Below are positions 1 to 15,300 of a stretch of 64,000 nt of DNA, piece by piece (within the stretch, counting starts at the first letter, position 1; each line of letters begins with the position of its first letter). The DNA comes from Pardosa pseudoannulata. Its lineage: Eukaryota; Arthropoda; Arachnida; Araneae; Lycosidae. The translations under genes were made by a program, and so were the position numbers. Where the stretch lies: positions 94,056,046 through 94,120,045 of the forward strand of contig CM063507.1 in assembly GCA_032207245.1 (NCBI GenBank), in the 5' to 3' direction. Under the pieces are notes generated by a model that saw only the letters and a list, made by a program, of their open reading frames with translations, had not been told where the DNA came from and did not search any database.

Positions 1-186
1 TTTTAAATATTTTTTTATGCTTCTGTTTGAAAATTATATCTGGTGGAGAGAACTTTGTTTTGTGTGAAATAATTCTTTGAAACAATTCATGGTATATCGA
101 TGTGTATGTGTCTGCATGTGTGTCCAGCCACATAAATTTCTTTAAGGATGTTTTTGCACTCAAAAAATTTCATTGTGTTATTTTAG

Positions 187-264
187 AACTACTACTTCAG
201 TTGCTCATAATGGTTCTGCAGATGCCTTAAATTCCTCTCACCAGGAAAAGAATGCAATTAAGTA
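187..264 (+). CDS. Dyb: dystrobrevin exon a (first visible)
   Basis: The acceptor TTTTAG ends at 186 and the donor GTAAGT starts at 265. The frame from 188 is open (TTTSVAHNGSADALN...) and ends with TA. This joins the first T of the next exon to make a Tyr codon, so both phase and splice sites agree. The segment is a low-complexity linker before the coiled coil. It has no diagnostic motif of its own, so it is less certain than the other exons. Confidence 0.72.
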
Positions 265-3200
265 GTAAGTGGTATCATTGATGATAAACATAAAAATATT
301 AACACTGTTAATATTGATAATTTTAATTGTGTTTTTGTATGTATCCATAACTAAGATTAATTAACACTCTTAATAAAAATTATAAAAGTATTTGTGAATT
401 TTTTCCCAAATTACAATTTTTTCTCTGTTGTATGGCTTTAAATACACATTTTAAATTATGTAGAAGTTAACATTTTCCAGGAAATAAAAAGTTTGTGTTA
501 ATGAAATTTTGTTTTACTTAGTCCTGTTAATGATCTTCATGTAAATATATTGTTAGGGCATTTATATATTTCCAATTTCTTTAAATATTTTTATTTCAAT
601 CCTCTTAATATGCAGTATTAATACAAAATCTTATAATATTCAGGAATTATCTAAAATTTACATTTTTATAAATGAAACTTTTTAAATATAGGCTTACAAA
701 TTTCAGTTAAAAATATATAAATATATCATTATACTTAAAACTATGGTTCTCAAACTGGGGGTCGCAAGTATGTGTCAGGGGTGCAGCAGCAATAATAGAG
801 AATGATGAACAAAGATCTAACAGTTTTGTTTTTCACATTAAGGACAAATGATCTTTAAATTTGTATTGCTTTTTCTTTCATATTCAGTCCACTTTAAAGG
901 TAAAGTGGACTGAACTGCAAAGTCCTGCAGTTTATAGCTCAAATTTACTACAAAATTTTATAGCTCAACTAGGAGTGCCGCAGAAAAAAAAAAGTGAGAA
1001 TTTTTCTTTTAGATTGTTTTGCTGCCCTACCTAGTTCTTTTCATTAGAAAGGCATATTAGTACAAGTACTATAAGTAGACATAATAAAGTTCAAGAATGA
1101 AAGATGATTTTAAAGACTCCAAATAAAAATATTTGTTTGAAGACCTTGTTATTAAAAAACTTTTTTTTTACTTTTGTAAGTTTGGTGTTTATAAATTTGG
1201 AATTATGTAGTAAAAAAATTGGTACAAAGTAATTACATGTGACAGTCCTATTAAATCTGGGTTTACATTATACTGATTTTAATCACAAAAGGTCTTATAA
1301 TGAATGAAAGATGTGAAGTATGATACAAATATCTCTACAGATATATTTGTGTAGAGAGCTGTAAAAAATTTCCAACTAGCTGCAAACCAATAGCATCAGT
1401 TTGTTGGTAGTGAGAAGCAATACTGGTAAAGAAAACTTTCATATTGTTTTAGAAAAATGATCAACTTGTTTGCCTTTTGTTTAAGCTGTTATTGTTCTTG
1501 CTTTTATATGAAAATAAAGTTTTAGATGTAGATGTACCATATATTTCAGTGTATAAGCCTAGAATTTTTGGAACTTTTTCTGAAGCTAAAATGGGGAGGT
1601 CATCTTATATACAGATGTGCAGTGTTGGGAAGGGAAAAAAAAAAAAAAAACCTTTTCTATTACCTGGATGCAAGCAATAAATTGCCAGAAATAACCCCTT
1701 TTTTATTTTAGTTTATTTTGCTTAAGTTACAAAAAAGGAATTATAAAAGAAATAAATTATTGACTTAATAAAAATGAGTTTTTATTTTTAAAAGTGTAAT
1801 GTTAGTTGTGTCATCAAAATATCATACAAATCATTCAAACAAAAGATACTACATAAGAATTTCTCACCTATCTCATTTATTCATTTATTAAACAAAAATA
1901 AATTACACGGTTTCCGCGCACCTGGAAAGTCAGGGAAAATCATGGATTTAGACAATGGATTAATTTTGTCATGGAAAGTCATGATTTTCTAAGTAAAATG
2001 AGTAAAAGTCATGGAAAGTCATGGATCCGCTGAGCTACCAATTAAGAAAAACCAAGAAATGCCTGCAAGTGAATTTCCTTTCTGTTCGTCAAGGAAACTC
2101 AAAACAAGCAAGCTTAATAGGTGGGTAAATGTATAAGTATATTATTCTGGTTTTTATCTTAAATTATAAATTAAATTTATATTAATATAATAATAATAAT
2201 AATAATTATTTAATAAAAATTAGTTAAGATTTTTCTACAAAATATAAGCTTATCTTTAGGGCTATTATATATAAACGTTATAGGGTTATCGTGTTTGGCT
2301 ATTATTCTTGGTCACCTCAATAATACCTAGGTACTCTGAATTCAAATTGGAAATTTTTTGATTGCATTCAGAAAATTGCTGTATGATTAAACTTAGGTAT
2401 GTAGACACAACAATTTATATATATATATATATATATATGAGTTTATAAACATTTATAAAGTATTTTTTATCATAAATTTTTGTAATTTCTCTAAAAGAAT
2501 ATATTTTATTTGTATGTATGTCAGAATTTTTATTCATATGTACTTTAACAAAATATTTTTAAAGTCACAGAAAATAATCTTCTAAAGTCAGGGAAAGTCA
2601 TGGATTTGAAAAATTTTATTTTGGCGGATACCCTGAAATTAGCACAAAAGTAAGACTAGTTATGATAGCATAATATATTCAAAATAATAAATGAATGGAA
2701 AAATTGTACTAGCTTCAGAAAGGATTACCAGACTTGCCATTTTGTGCAATATATAAACACATTATTGGTCATATTTAGTTTATGATATAGTGTTTTGAGT
2801 TGCAGGGGTTTAAGCCTTATATCTACTAGTAGTTCCAAGCTTTCACATGTAGTCTTACTAATCCCTAGGGCTGACTAAAATAGCACAGATCTTTGTGGTC
2901 ATGGTGGAAATCTCATAGAACAGAAGCTGTTAGGCAACCAGCTCATCGTTGCTGTGTGGCATCAGGTCTTTTAGTTAATGCTTGGCTTCTTCAAAGAGCC
3001 AAGGCAGATTTGAGTATGATTGTAGAGATTTGCATGGAAATTACTTGCTTGTTAACTTTTTGAAGCTCTTAATGGAATTTCATGTTCACCCCCTCTATTT
3101 TAGCTTTATATATATATTTTAAATTTTGGGTAAATTTTCAAAGAAAAACTGCAGTCTTGTCTTTTTTTTATAGATGGGCTTATATTTGGAAATGTATGGC

Positions 3201-3338
3201 AGTCTTGCCTATTGTGTGTCATACTTTATTATTTGACTTTTTGATTACACTATAGTTTGAAATAGGTTAGAAAATTATAAAAGTTTTATAATTGTATAAT
3301 ATGTAAAAGTTCTAAAAACAATTGACATAAGATGATAT

Positions 3339-3382
<44 letters not shown>

Positions 3383-6300
3383 TGTGTATGTGTATAAGAA
3401 CTTTTTCAAAGGCAGAATCATGAAAAATTATTGCCTATGAATTTATAATAAACTATCTCTAAGGTACGAATGATGGTTACATGTGTAACCATTGAAAGAA
3501 ATCTTTGAAAATGTTATTTAAATTATGCTATTTTCTGTGTAAAAACTTCTCAGCTTTCTTCTTAATTTCAAATAATTACTGTAGAGAAATGCTGTTTTTT
3601 GCTCGTCTTGATCGTTATTAATTTCTTTCACAAATATATCATTTGTATGTCTTTTCAGCAAAAAATACTAAGCCTCACAATAAAGTTTGAAGGAAATAAA
3701 ACTTTTTAGTTGAGAAAATGTTTTAAAGTAAAACTTCTTATATGAGGAAATTTACTATTGTAGGTATATAAATAATATTGGGATCACAGAAATGTAATGT
3801 CTTAGGCTGGAAATATTCTGTTCTAGAAATTTCTTAAGCTGCCACTGTAGTTATTTTGTTTGATTGATTTATTGTATCAATTCATCAAAAGTAGTTATTT
3901 ATAGCATGCTTTAACCCTTTAACAGGCAGTGGTTTCGCAGAGGAACTACCTGTTAATACTTTTTTAAAACCTAGAAAGCTAGAGTCTCTTTGTTTTAAAA
4001 ACCTAGAAAGGATTTTTTTCTATTTTCTACTTTATTGACTCTTTGATGTAGCAATAGATAATAGAATTTTTCTCTTTGAAATACATTACTTTAAAATTGC
4101 TTTACATGAAAAATCTCAAATTTAAAATCTCTCTATAACTTCAAATAAAAACACCTACCCAAAGCAACAATGAAAAATTGCGTAGTTATCTATTTATTAC
4201 ATCATTTTTGTGATAATTATACATTGTTCTTTCAATATAATTAAATTTAAGAACATGGTTTCCGCGCACCTGGAAAGTCATGGAAAATCATGGATTTAGA
4301 CAATGTATTAATTTTGTCATGGAAAGTCTTGATTTTTCAAGTAAAATGAGTAAAAGTCATGGAAAGTCATGGATCCGCTAAACTACCAATTAAATAAAAT
4401 GCATCGAATTGTTTAATTCTATTTTTACTTGTCATTTGACTGAAGTTACTGAGTTTGGTATTTATGTATTATCCTATTGACCATATTTCCAAGTAAAATT
4501 TGTTCGCCAAGGAAACTCAAAGCAAGAAAGCTTAATGTGTGGGTAAATGTATATTATTCTGGTTTTTTCTTAAATTGTAGATTAAAATTTTATTAATATA
4601 ATAATAATTATTTTTTAATAAAAATTAGTGAAGATTTTTGCACAAAATATAAGTTTATCTTTGGGGATATTGTATATAAACATTGTAGGGTTATATTTGG
4701 CTATTATTCATGGTCACCTAGATAATACCAAAGTACCCTGAATTCAAATTGGAAACATTTTGATTGAAAAATTGCTATATGATTAAACTTAGGTATGTAG
4801 ATACAACAATTTATTTTTATGTGAATTTATTAACACTTATAAAGTAAGTTTATTGCTTTTTTATGATAAAATTCCTGTCATTTCTCTCTAAGCATATATT
4901 TTATTTGTATGTACATCAGAAGTTTTATTCATATATACTTTAACGAAAGCTTTTTAAAGTCATGGAAAATGATCTGCTAAATCAGGGAAAGTCATGAAAA
5001 GTCATGGATTTGAAAAATTTTATTTTGGCAGATACCCTAAAGAAACTCTTGTTTCCATGCTGTTCAGAGGAAGGGTTTCACAATTACCCTTTCCCCTGTA
5101 CAGCTTCCCTCCAAAAATTCCACCTACTAAAGGAATGTAAAATTTTTTTTTCATATGTTTCCTATTTATAAGGCTTAGAGACAACGTTTATAGCCTAATG
5201 CCATTAAATCTAAAAGAATTTTTAATCATGACCTTTAAAGGGTTAATATTTCTATCAAATGATAACTTCTCTGATGAGATGGGTAATCTTATTTGTTAAG
5301 TTATATAATGGAATAGTTCATTTTTACTTATGATGAAAATTCTATGTGAATTGTTATATATTTGCTTCAAATGTAATTTTTTTTAAATCATTTTTATTTA
5401 TTTTTATTTTTTCTGAAAACAGTACCCACCGAAGGTCAAGTAGTGATTTCTATCCCCGAGATGAAGAACACTTGTTAATATCACAGTACAGTAATCATCT
5501 GTATGGTGGAAGAAGAGTATGCTCCAAACTTTCTTTTTAATTTTTATTATTTATCAGTGACTTAATATTTTAAATTCTTTTTTTTTTTACTGTACAGACT
5601 TCCCCTGAAACTTTTTGGAATAAAATAATTGCTGTAAAATTAAAATAAGTTAATTTCGAGAAAAAATATGGTTTAATGACAGTATATAAAAGATTGCATA
5701 GAGATTGTAGCTCAATATATTAAGTCTGTTCTCTGTTCTGTCCACAAAGTGTTGCATACTATTAAGAGCTCTGCATTTTATATATGTAAGTTTTCCATCT
5801 GTTTTATAATTATCTATGGGGCAAATTATTCAATTAAGATTTAAAGAAGTACTACTGTACTTCTGTAGACAGGTTTTTACTGTCTCAAAACTTCATTTTT
5901 TTTTTAAACTTGTGGAATTTGTGTCTAAAGCTCTTGAAACAACAAATGTGATTATAAATTTTCATAAAAAGTTTCTTAATATTATACCCTTTAAGATTGT
6001 TTCTTTCTAAACGTCAGTATTTTCTTGTGATTAGGATAAAATATTTTTAATGTAAAAATAAGTCAATAAGTTCCCTCAGTACGGATTCGATATCTATGCT
6101 CTGGCTTTTGTCACCAAATTTGGTGAATTTTTCAGGTGTTTTGCTGGGCGATCGATGACTGTTTATCTTTTACTTCCCTAACATTGGATCTCTGTAGTGG
6201 CAATCTGGTTCGTTCTTTAATCCCCATTGGTGCACGTGACCAACTGGCACCTTTTTGGAATTATTTCTCCTCTATAGAGTTCTTTTGCAGTACTGTACGT

Positions 6301-9300
6301 GCTGGTCAGTAATGCGAATTAATTACTTTTAATTTTTTCTCTTATTTTCTTTTAGTTAATTTTTTTTTTAATGTTTCTTTAAATGGCGCTTGACCAACTG
6401 CGTCTTTTTGGAATTATTTGTCCTCTAGAGAGTTATTTTGCGTTACTCTACGTGCTGGTCTGGTTGGAGTGTTCGCGTGGTCAGGTTGTTCCATTTTTTA
6501 AAAAATCTTTTTAGGTATTTTGTACATTATGGGTTAGAAATCATAATTTTTCAATGTTTCATAATTTCTTGTGTGTTTCAAAATGTGTGTATGTTTTGTT
6601 TATAATTGTTGTAACATTATGGGGGAGGTTGAGGGGGGTTCGCCTCCCTCAGAAATAAAAAAAAAATTAATATATTTGGTAATTAATTTTTTTTTTTTGT
6701 TTTGTTTTTTAAAATGTATGTATGTTTTCTTAATATTTGTTGTAACAATATGGGGGGGTTGAGGGGGGGTTACCCCCCTCAAAATGAAAAAAAAAATGTT
6801 TTTTAAATAATTTTTCAGTGTTTTATAATTTCTTTATATAATGTTTCTCAAAATGTGTGCATGTTTTTTATATTTGTTCTAATAATATGGGGGGGGGGTT
6901 TCCCCCCTCAAAAATAAAAAATTTTAATCTTTTAGAAAATGCCATTTCTGCTGCCATTTTTATACAGGGTTTCTTAAAAGCCATGTGGTGGCGTCCATGT
7001 TTTTTTCTTGGTGATTTTTCAGAAAGCGCCATTTTGGTTTGGCAACTTTCAAAAATGGGGTTTTTTGCCAAGATCGTCAAGAAAAAAACATGGTGGCTGG
7101 AAGAGCGTAGATATCACATATGTTCCGTCCCCTCATCAAAATTAAAAAAAAAAAAAGTATTCATATAAATTAAATAATTTTATTATATGTAATTTCATCA
7201 ACATTTTTAAGTCAATTCTTAACATTAAACCTAAAGTAACTTTCTGAAACATCCTTTGTTAATGCAGTTTTTTTTTTAATAGGGAAGATATAATTCAGAG
7301 CTTAACTTACCATCTGACACTGCTCGACAGAGAGAATTAATTGCCAAGCTGGAAGCAAAAAACAGGTAAAGTGCAAATTTAATTTATTTATTGGTATTAC
7401 TACAATAAAGTAGGATGAGACACGTCAAAATAATCCAGACTTCTCAAATCCAAAAACATCTTCAATCTGAAACAATTTTTAAAAAATTAATTTTCATTTT
7501 ACCAATAGATATGAGAGTATCTAGAAGTTCTTTTTGCTATTCTCAGCACTTAATGCTGCAGTGAGACTTCATGAATAAAAATTTTTAATGTCTATTTAAT
7601 GAAATAAATTTTCAAAGATAAAGTAGAAGCACTGGAAGATGGATTTAAATTTGTATAACTCATTCATGATGTAGACCAATTAATTAAGTAAATCCACAAG
7701 GCACAAAGAAAATCAGACGGTTGTGGCAAATGAATTTCTATCTTCCAGAACACAAAAATTAAGCATTTTTATTACGAGATATGCTACACAGATTGAGTTT
7801 ACAATGCAATTATGTACAAGTAAAAAAGGGAAGAGAGATTTCTGTCAAGGTTTCCCTTTGCCCTGCGATCCAGAGTGGAGGCATTTAAAATTTGTCTTTG
7901 TAATGGGAGAGTGCTCGCAGATACTATGCTATGTTTAAATCTATGTTGAGCATACTGAATTTTTTCCGTTTGTTTCTTTGTGTCTGTGTATGTTGTGTTG
8001 TGTTATCCAGAATTTCACGTGATGGGGAACATTCATTTCATGCATATGATACAAAATTATTTATATATTTTCTAAATTTATAAAACCATAAAATATACAT
8101 TATAAAATGCTTTAAAATCAAATAAAATTAAAAAATTCTTTTTTTGTATGCAACAACATATGTACAGATATTTTGTATGTACAGATGAATTAGTCAGAAG
8201 TAAATAAATGTTTTGTTCACTTCAACATAAAATTGAAATTTGGGAATTGTATATTAATATTGATTTTCAACTATTTTCTTTCTAAGCTCATGAACCCAAC
8301 ATACTTTATTTTTAAAAGATTTTAAAAATGTTACTGTTTTACGGTTGTATACAGAAAATTTGACAAGTCTAGATTACAAGGCTAGGTTGAGGAAGTTCAG
8401 TTGACCCAGGATTTGTATTTGTGTGCAGGCTTGCAATTCCGTCACTTTTTTTACAATTGATCACTTTTAGTCACTTTTTTAAGTAAACAGTAACTTTTTT
8501 CATGGTGTATCACAGCAAAAGTCTGTTGTTGAAAAAAGGAAATCTGAATGAATAACAAAATATTTTAATAAAAGACCAAAAATGTGATGCTCTAATATTA
8601 TTTTTCTTATTAAAATGTAATTAGTCATATGGTTTCTAGAATTGAATGATTTTAAAAAGTCGTAAAGAAGTTCCTGAAATGTACATTGGTACTGAAATGT
8701 ACATTTAATATATTAAAGTAATTTGCATCAAAGCACACATTTCTCTTTTTCTTCACAATTTTTGTTTAGATATTCTAATCTAGCTATGTACATATTTCAA
8801 AACATCATTAATATAGGCAGAAAATTGGGATTATAAAACTAATGTATTGTATGTATTCAAATCTAATTTATAGATTTTCTTGAATAAAAAGCAATGTTTT
8901 GAGTTGTGTTAAACAAAATTTTTAACCTTTTTTGTATTTGACGCTAAAATCATTTCTTGCATGAATCATTTGATTTAGAGTTAAAATAAATAGAAAAATC
9001 TTAATAATAGCATCTGTAATCAAGAAGAGAAAAATAATTGCTTTTTTTTTTTTAATGTTTAGTCACTTTTTGGTTACTTATTCTGTATCATTTGTCACTT
9101 TTCTCACCTTTTTGAAAGTTTCTCAGCAGTTGCAAGCCTGTGTGTGTTGCTTCTGTGTAATTTATGTATTATTTCATATTTCCTGTTCAAAATTTAACTG
9201 TTTTGTTGTATAAAATTAATTAAACTTGTACTAAATCCTACTTTTAGAGAGATAATGCGGGAGATTATTCGTTTACGAAGGCAACAAGAAGAGGAAGATG

Positions 9301-12300
9301 AAGCCTTACAATCTGAAAGAAATCCAACATTACTTGCAGAATTACGGGCTTTGCGTTTAAGAAAAGCAGATTTAGAACGTCATCTATCAAGTTTGCAAGA
9401 GAGTCGGAGGGATTTAGTGTTGCAGCTGGAAGTTCTGATGCGAATGCTCAAGGTAGCAGTATTTTAATGGTGATATTTTTATTTAAATTTTTTCCTTTAT
9501 TTTGAGATAAAACTCTTAACTGAGTTTATAATACACAATGTATGCTGTCAGGAAAATGTCAGTAAATTAGTCACAAACAATAATTTCTTTTCTGTAGATT
9601 GATTTCCAAAAAATACTTAAAAGAAAATGTAAATTTAATTATTAGTAATTTACTGAACTCATTTTTTATGTTATATTATGAATAATATTTTCAACAAGCA
9701 AAGACCATCATTTAAATTATTGTAATTCATTTTATTTTTTAATTTTGGATAGTTTAAATCTTTTCATATCTTCATGGTTTCCGCGCACCTGGAAAATTCA
9801 TGGAAAATCATGGATTTAGACAATGGATTAATTTTGTCATGGAAAGTCTTGATTTTTCAAGTAAAATGAGTAAAAGTCATGGATCTGCTAAACTACCGAT
9901 TAAAAAAATGCATTGAATTATTTAATTCTATTTTTACTTGTCATTTGGCTGAAGTTACTGAGTTTGGTATTTATGTATTATCCTATTGACCCTATTGCCA
10001 AGTAAAATTTGTTCACCAAGGAAACTCAAAGCAAGAAAGCTTAATGGGTGGGTAAATGTATATTATTCTGGTTTTTTCTTAAATTGTAGATTAAAATTTT
10101 ATTAATATAATAATAATTATTATTTTTTAATAAAAATTAGTTAAGATTTTAACACAAAATATAAGTTTTTCTCTAGGGATATTGTATATAAACATTATAG
10201 GGTTATATTTGTCTGTTATTCATGGTCACCTGAATAATACCAAATGTACCCTGAATTCAAATTGGAAACATTTTGATTGATAATTGCTATATATTTAAGT
10301 ATGTAGATACAACAATTTATTTTTATGTATGTGAGTTTATTAACACTTATAAAGTAAGTTTATAGTTTTTTTATGATAAAATTCCTGTAATTTCTCTAAA
10401 AGCATATATTTTATTTGTATGTACATCAGAAGTTTTATTCATATATACTTTTAACGAAAACTTTTTAAAGTCATGGAAAATGATCTGCTAAATCAGGGAA
10501 AGTCATGAAAAGTCATCGATTTGAAAAATTTTATTTTGGCAGATACCCTGTTTAAAATCAATTTTGATTTTCTTTACCTTTAAAAAAAATATACATAATT
10601 TATTTTTCTTTCTATAATTGATTGGTCATTTTATTTTAGGATCACTCTCCACTTGACTCTCCAAACAGTTCACCTTTGTCATTGATATCAAGAATGTCAC
10701 CTCTCCCTTTTTATCCCCTTTCTTCAATGAGTGCACCAGCAACACCAGGTAGTGCATGTCCTTACATTGATCCTTTAATAGGCCTGGGTGGTGATGTACG
10801 TCTAGCTTTTGGCCAAGCAGCTTGTACCAGAAGCCGCCAGAATGATTTGTTGGTTGCGGCAGATTCTGTGACAAATGCTATGTCTACACTAGTAAAAGAA
10901 TTAAATATGGGTAAGTATGTTAATGAATGCAAAGGTACCATTGCTCAGATGTTATAGTATGTAAAACAGTGTTGATCAATCTTTTTTTGGTTGATGTCAC
11001 ATTAAAAATATCTGAAATTATTTGTGGCGTGCCTAAAAAATATCAAATAAAAATGCTAGAAAAGTAAAGTTGAAAGATTTTTAAGTTTACCAATACCATC
11101 TCAAAGTCATGTAGGGCAATCATCATGCTGGATAATATTTATCAGGGTTCCCACGGTCATGAAAAGTCATTGAAAAGTGCTTAAATTTTCTTTTTGCTTT
11201 TTAAGGCCTTAAAAGTTTTTGAATATTTTTTGAGGTCATTGAATTTAAGGCCTGGTGCTTGATTTTTCTTTTTCAAATCCTTGCAAAATGTTAATTCATG
11301 TCTGCACCGGAAAATTGAAAAGGATCGTTATTGGCAATTGTGGGCATGTCACGGGACTCATCTTTCATGCACTGCAAACTGCACTAGCTACTGTCGCTGG
11401 CTTGGATGGAGGGGGAAACAAGGAGGGAGGGAGAGTTGAATGTCATCCCGAATTAGAAATTCTTGCTTTTCATTCGATGAAAGAAAGATAAGGGCTTTGA
11501 AAGAGATTTTTTAAAGGCCCCTCCCACTATGGTTGACTGCAAGCCATTACCACCGTCTGGAGGGGCTTTGGCTTATTGTGGCCGATGGCAGCAGATGATA
11601 AAATAGCCTTGGCGGATGATGGCTTCTGTGTGTCTGGATGCCTGAGTAGCGAAGCAAAGTTTGACTTATTTTCTTTGATTGGTTATTTCTGTTTAGTTAG
11701 TGATGTCAAATATATATAAAAAGTTTGGAATGCTTTAAAAAGAACTATATTTTTAAACCAGTTTCATGTGTTTATAGCCCTTCCTTTTTTTATACCATTT
11801 CAAAAGCCTGGTTTTTTTTTCTGTGAAAAGAGTGAACATTATATATATAGTTCTACTGTTTTGTGAAGTTATTTTAATTTTTTTCAATTATGAACAGTGT
11901 ATCAAAGAGGTGCTTGAAAAAAATATCAGGTTTTGGAAAAGTCTTTGAAAAGTGCTTGAAATTTTCAGAAGCAAAAGAGTGGGAACCATGTTTATGTGTA
12001 ACATGCCTATGTTTAATAATCCACTTTACAAATAAAAGAGACAAGATTATGTAGTTAATCCATAAATATTTGAAGGGTCCCCCCCCCATCAAAATCCAAA
12101 TTTCTTTCATTGCAAGGATTTTTTTCCTAAATTTTTACCTATTTAAAAAAGTAATAATAAAGTGTCTTACTTTCATAACTACTTATAAAAGCAACCCCTT
12201 GTCAAATAAAAACACCGAGTAGAAAAAATTCTAATCAAAGATATTGAAAATGAATGAATGCAGATTGTATTGAAAGTAAAACTCATAGTGTCAAACAAAA

Positions 12301-15300
12301 GCATGACTTTGTTGTCAGTAACAAAGAATAAGTTTCATGCTTCATATCCTGATATAGGGGAATAAAGTGAATAAGAAAAATGGCACTGCAAAATAGAAAA
12401 TTCCTTAATAATAGTACCTTAATATAGTGAAGTGACATACTAAAATCCTTATGGCACTCTTAACAACATCTTGATATACAAATTGAGAATCACAAATGCA
12501 AAATATGAAAAATTTACAAAAAGGATCTAATGTTTCAAATATAACACATCCTAAAGGATATAGTTTCACTCCCAAAATTTTCTTTAAATTTTTTTAAAAG
12601 TGAAAGCTTATAATTTTTTTATGAGAGGATTGCAAACAATGTAGTGAATTAATTCCTTATAAACACCTGCTTTATTTTTCCCATCTACATTTTTCTTTCT
12701 TTCCATATTGTAATGCAAATGTTACTACTTCAAAGAGATGTGAAATATTTGTTTCAAGCACTAATCTACCTGCTTTTTATCCTTCTGAAATGTAATGTAG
12801 AATAAGTAACATGCGACTTTGACACATTTAAAAGAAAAAAAGAGAAAAGAGGTGCATATTTGTAAATTCTAACTTCAATACTCTACATGGCTAAGTGATA
12901 TTTCTTTTTTATATGCCTTGTGTATTACTCATTACTAAATCTAACTAAATTCATTTTAAAATGTCAACTATATACTTATATATACACTTTTTGTTATGCC
13001 ATGGATTCAGTAACAGATGCTAATGGCCTACTGTGTTGATAATCTCCTGACTTTGTGTTGGTCCTCATCCTGGGTTTGTAAATATGATATTTTGGAAAAT
13101 TTCAAAAATATCTGGTATCTTGATATATATCCAATGCTTTGCTATTTTCAATAGATGACCAATTATTGTTTAGGATATTAATATTTCTGTGAATGATATA
13201 AACTTAGCATGAAACCCCCATTATATTTGTGTCAATAATATAATATTTAAAAACAAAATTATAATTTTAAAATAATGAAGATTATCTATTACAAAACTAA
13301 AACAGTTTTCTTAGAAGTCTCAAGGTGTCCAGACAATTTAATTACTTAAATAATAAAAATTTATCTTATATATTCATATTTTATTTTTTATTATTATTGA
13401 AATACTTTGGCATAAATGTGAATTTATCTTCTTTTTCATTTCGTAACCAATTTTGAATAAACAATTCAAAAACTAAAAAATACTTTTTTAAGTACATCTG
13501 TTAAAACAGAAGCAGAAAATAATTGCTTGATTAAATTATAATTTTTTTCTTTAATGGCTGCTCTAGGTAGATTGTTAATAGGTAGAAGGTGCACAAAGGG
13601 CAATCTAAAGGATAAATCCCGGAGTGGGAATAGCAGGGTTTAGTTTAGAATGAATTTTTTAACATGTTGATTAGATATTGGTTTATTCCATCTAAAATCA
13701 TAATCATTAAAAATTGATTGATTGTAATTCTATAATTAGAATATAATATAGCATGATATTTTGCAAATAAATATTGGATATACATAAGCTGTTTATCAAA
13801 ATACACTGGTGGACAAAATTAAGAGATGGAAAGCATTTTCGCACATTTCTCTAAAAATACCGCACAAAGCTTGGACAGTTGATTGCCTTATATGGTCACT
13901 GTAGCACTATTGGCCCTGAGATAAGCTTACGTATTCTTGTGGGTGTTGCTTAGCCAGCAGGAGGTATAAAAGTCTGCATCGAGCTGTTCACCTCATTCCA
14001 CTCTTCAACACAGTTGCAGATTTTAGTGCATTTTTTGAATAATCGTGTTGTTTCTTGCTGGTTTTTAGGTGAAATGAGTAAGCATCATCGTTTAGACGAG
14101 GGTATGAGGTGGAAAATTGTGGGTAGACTTGAGGCAGGCCATTTCCAAGCTCAGGTTGCGAGGGAATTGGATATAACACCAAGCGTCATTTCCAATTTGT
14201 GGAGTCAATTTAAAACTAGTGAGACAGTATGCAGATGACCATGACAAGGTCATCTGAGGGCTACAACGGCCAATGATGACCGATATTTGTTCGTTTCAGC
14301 TAAGCGCCAGAGGACGGCTACAGCCACTCAATTATTTTGGGACCTTGTGACTGCTACAGGAACATCAATTTCAAGTAAAACAGTTTCCAGAAGACTCCAT
14401 GAAAGAGGGCTGTATGCCAGGAAGCCCGCTATTTGCATCCCACTCACTCCTTCCCACAAAAGAGTGTGTGCAGAATGGTGCAGACAACATCAGAATTGGA
14501 CACAGCTTCAATGGGCTAATGTTCTCTTCACTGATGAGTCCAGATTTAGTCTACAACCTGATTCTGGACGGTCATTGATATGGAGGGAACCTGGAACCCG
14601 ATACCATCCCAGCAACATTATCGAAAGGAACCATTATGCTGGTGGTGGATTCATGGTTTGGGCAGGGATTGTGCAAGATACCCGCACACTGCTCCATGTG
14701 TTTGACAAAGGTTCTGTGAATGCCCAGAGGTACAGGCAGGAGGTCCTAGAGCCCTTTGTGCATCTTCTCAGGAGCACTGTTGACCCTGAATTCATTTTTA
14801 TGGACGACAATGCATGACCACATAGGGCTCTTATGGTTGATGAGTATCTGGAAAGCGAGGACATTCAACGAATGGATTGGCCAGCCAAATCCCCTGACCT
14901 GAATCCTATTGAACATGCTTGGGATGCTCTTGGGAGAGCTATTGCAATGTGCCAACCTCCCCCCAGAACCATTCTAGAGTTTAAAATTGCTCTGGTGCAA
15001 GGATGGGAGGGTCTTTCACAACCCCTCCTTAACTCCTTTATTAACAACATGCATACTCGTTGTGCATGCTGTCTGTCTGTCAGGAATGACCATACACCAT
15101 ACTAGAGGCAACACACTGTACAAGCCTCACTTTTATTGTCATCTTTTATCCTTACATTCAGACTACATTGGATTTATTGGCAATAGGTCTTGCCAGTGAA
15201 TAGCACTTTCATTTTTGTTTTGCATACTATATTATCATGGAATACGCTATATCCATACCAAATTTCATTTATTTATATTCAGTATTTTTTGAGATATTTG

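Noticed and set aside
7723..7938. 71-codon open frame as a possible dystrobrevin exon
   Set aside because: No usable phase between exons c and d, and no similarity. Exons c and d join directly to give the expected NREI sequence.
11255..11491. 78-codon open frame in a dystrobrevin intron
   Set aside because: It lies inside the 5-bp-duplication MITE 11153..11990, with no family resemblance.
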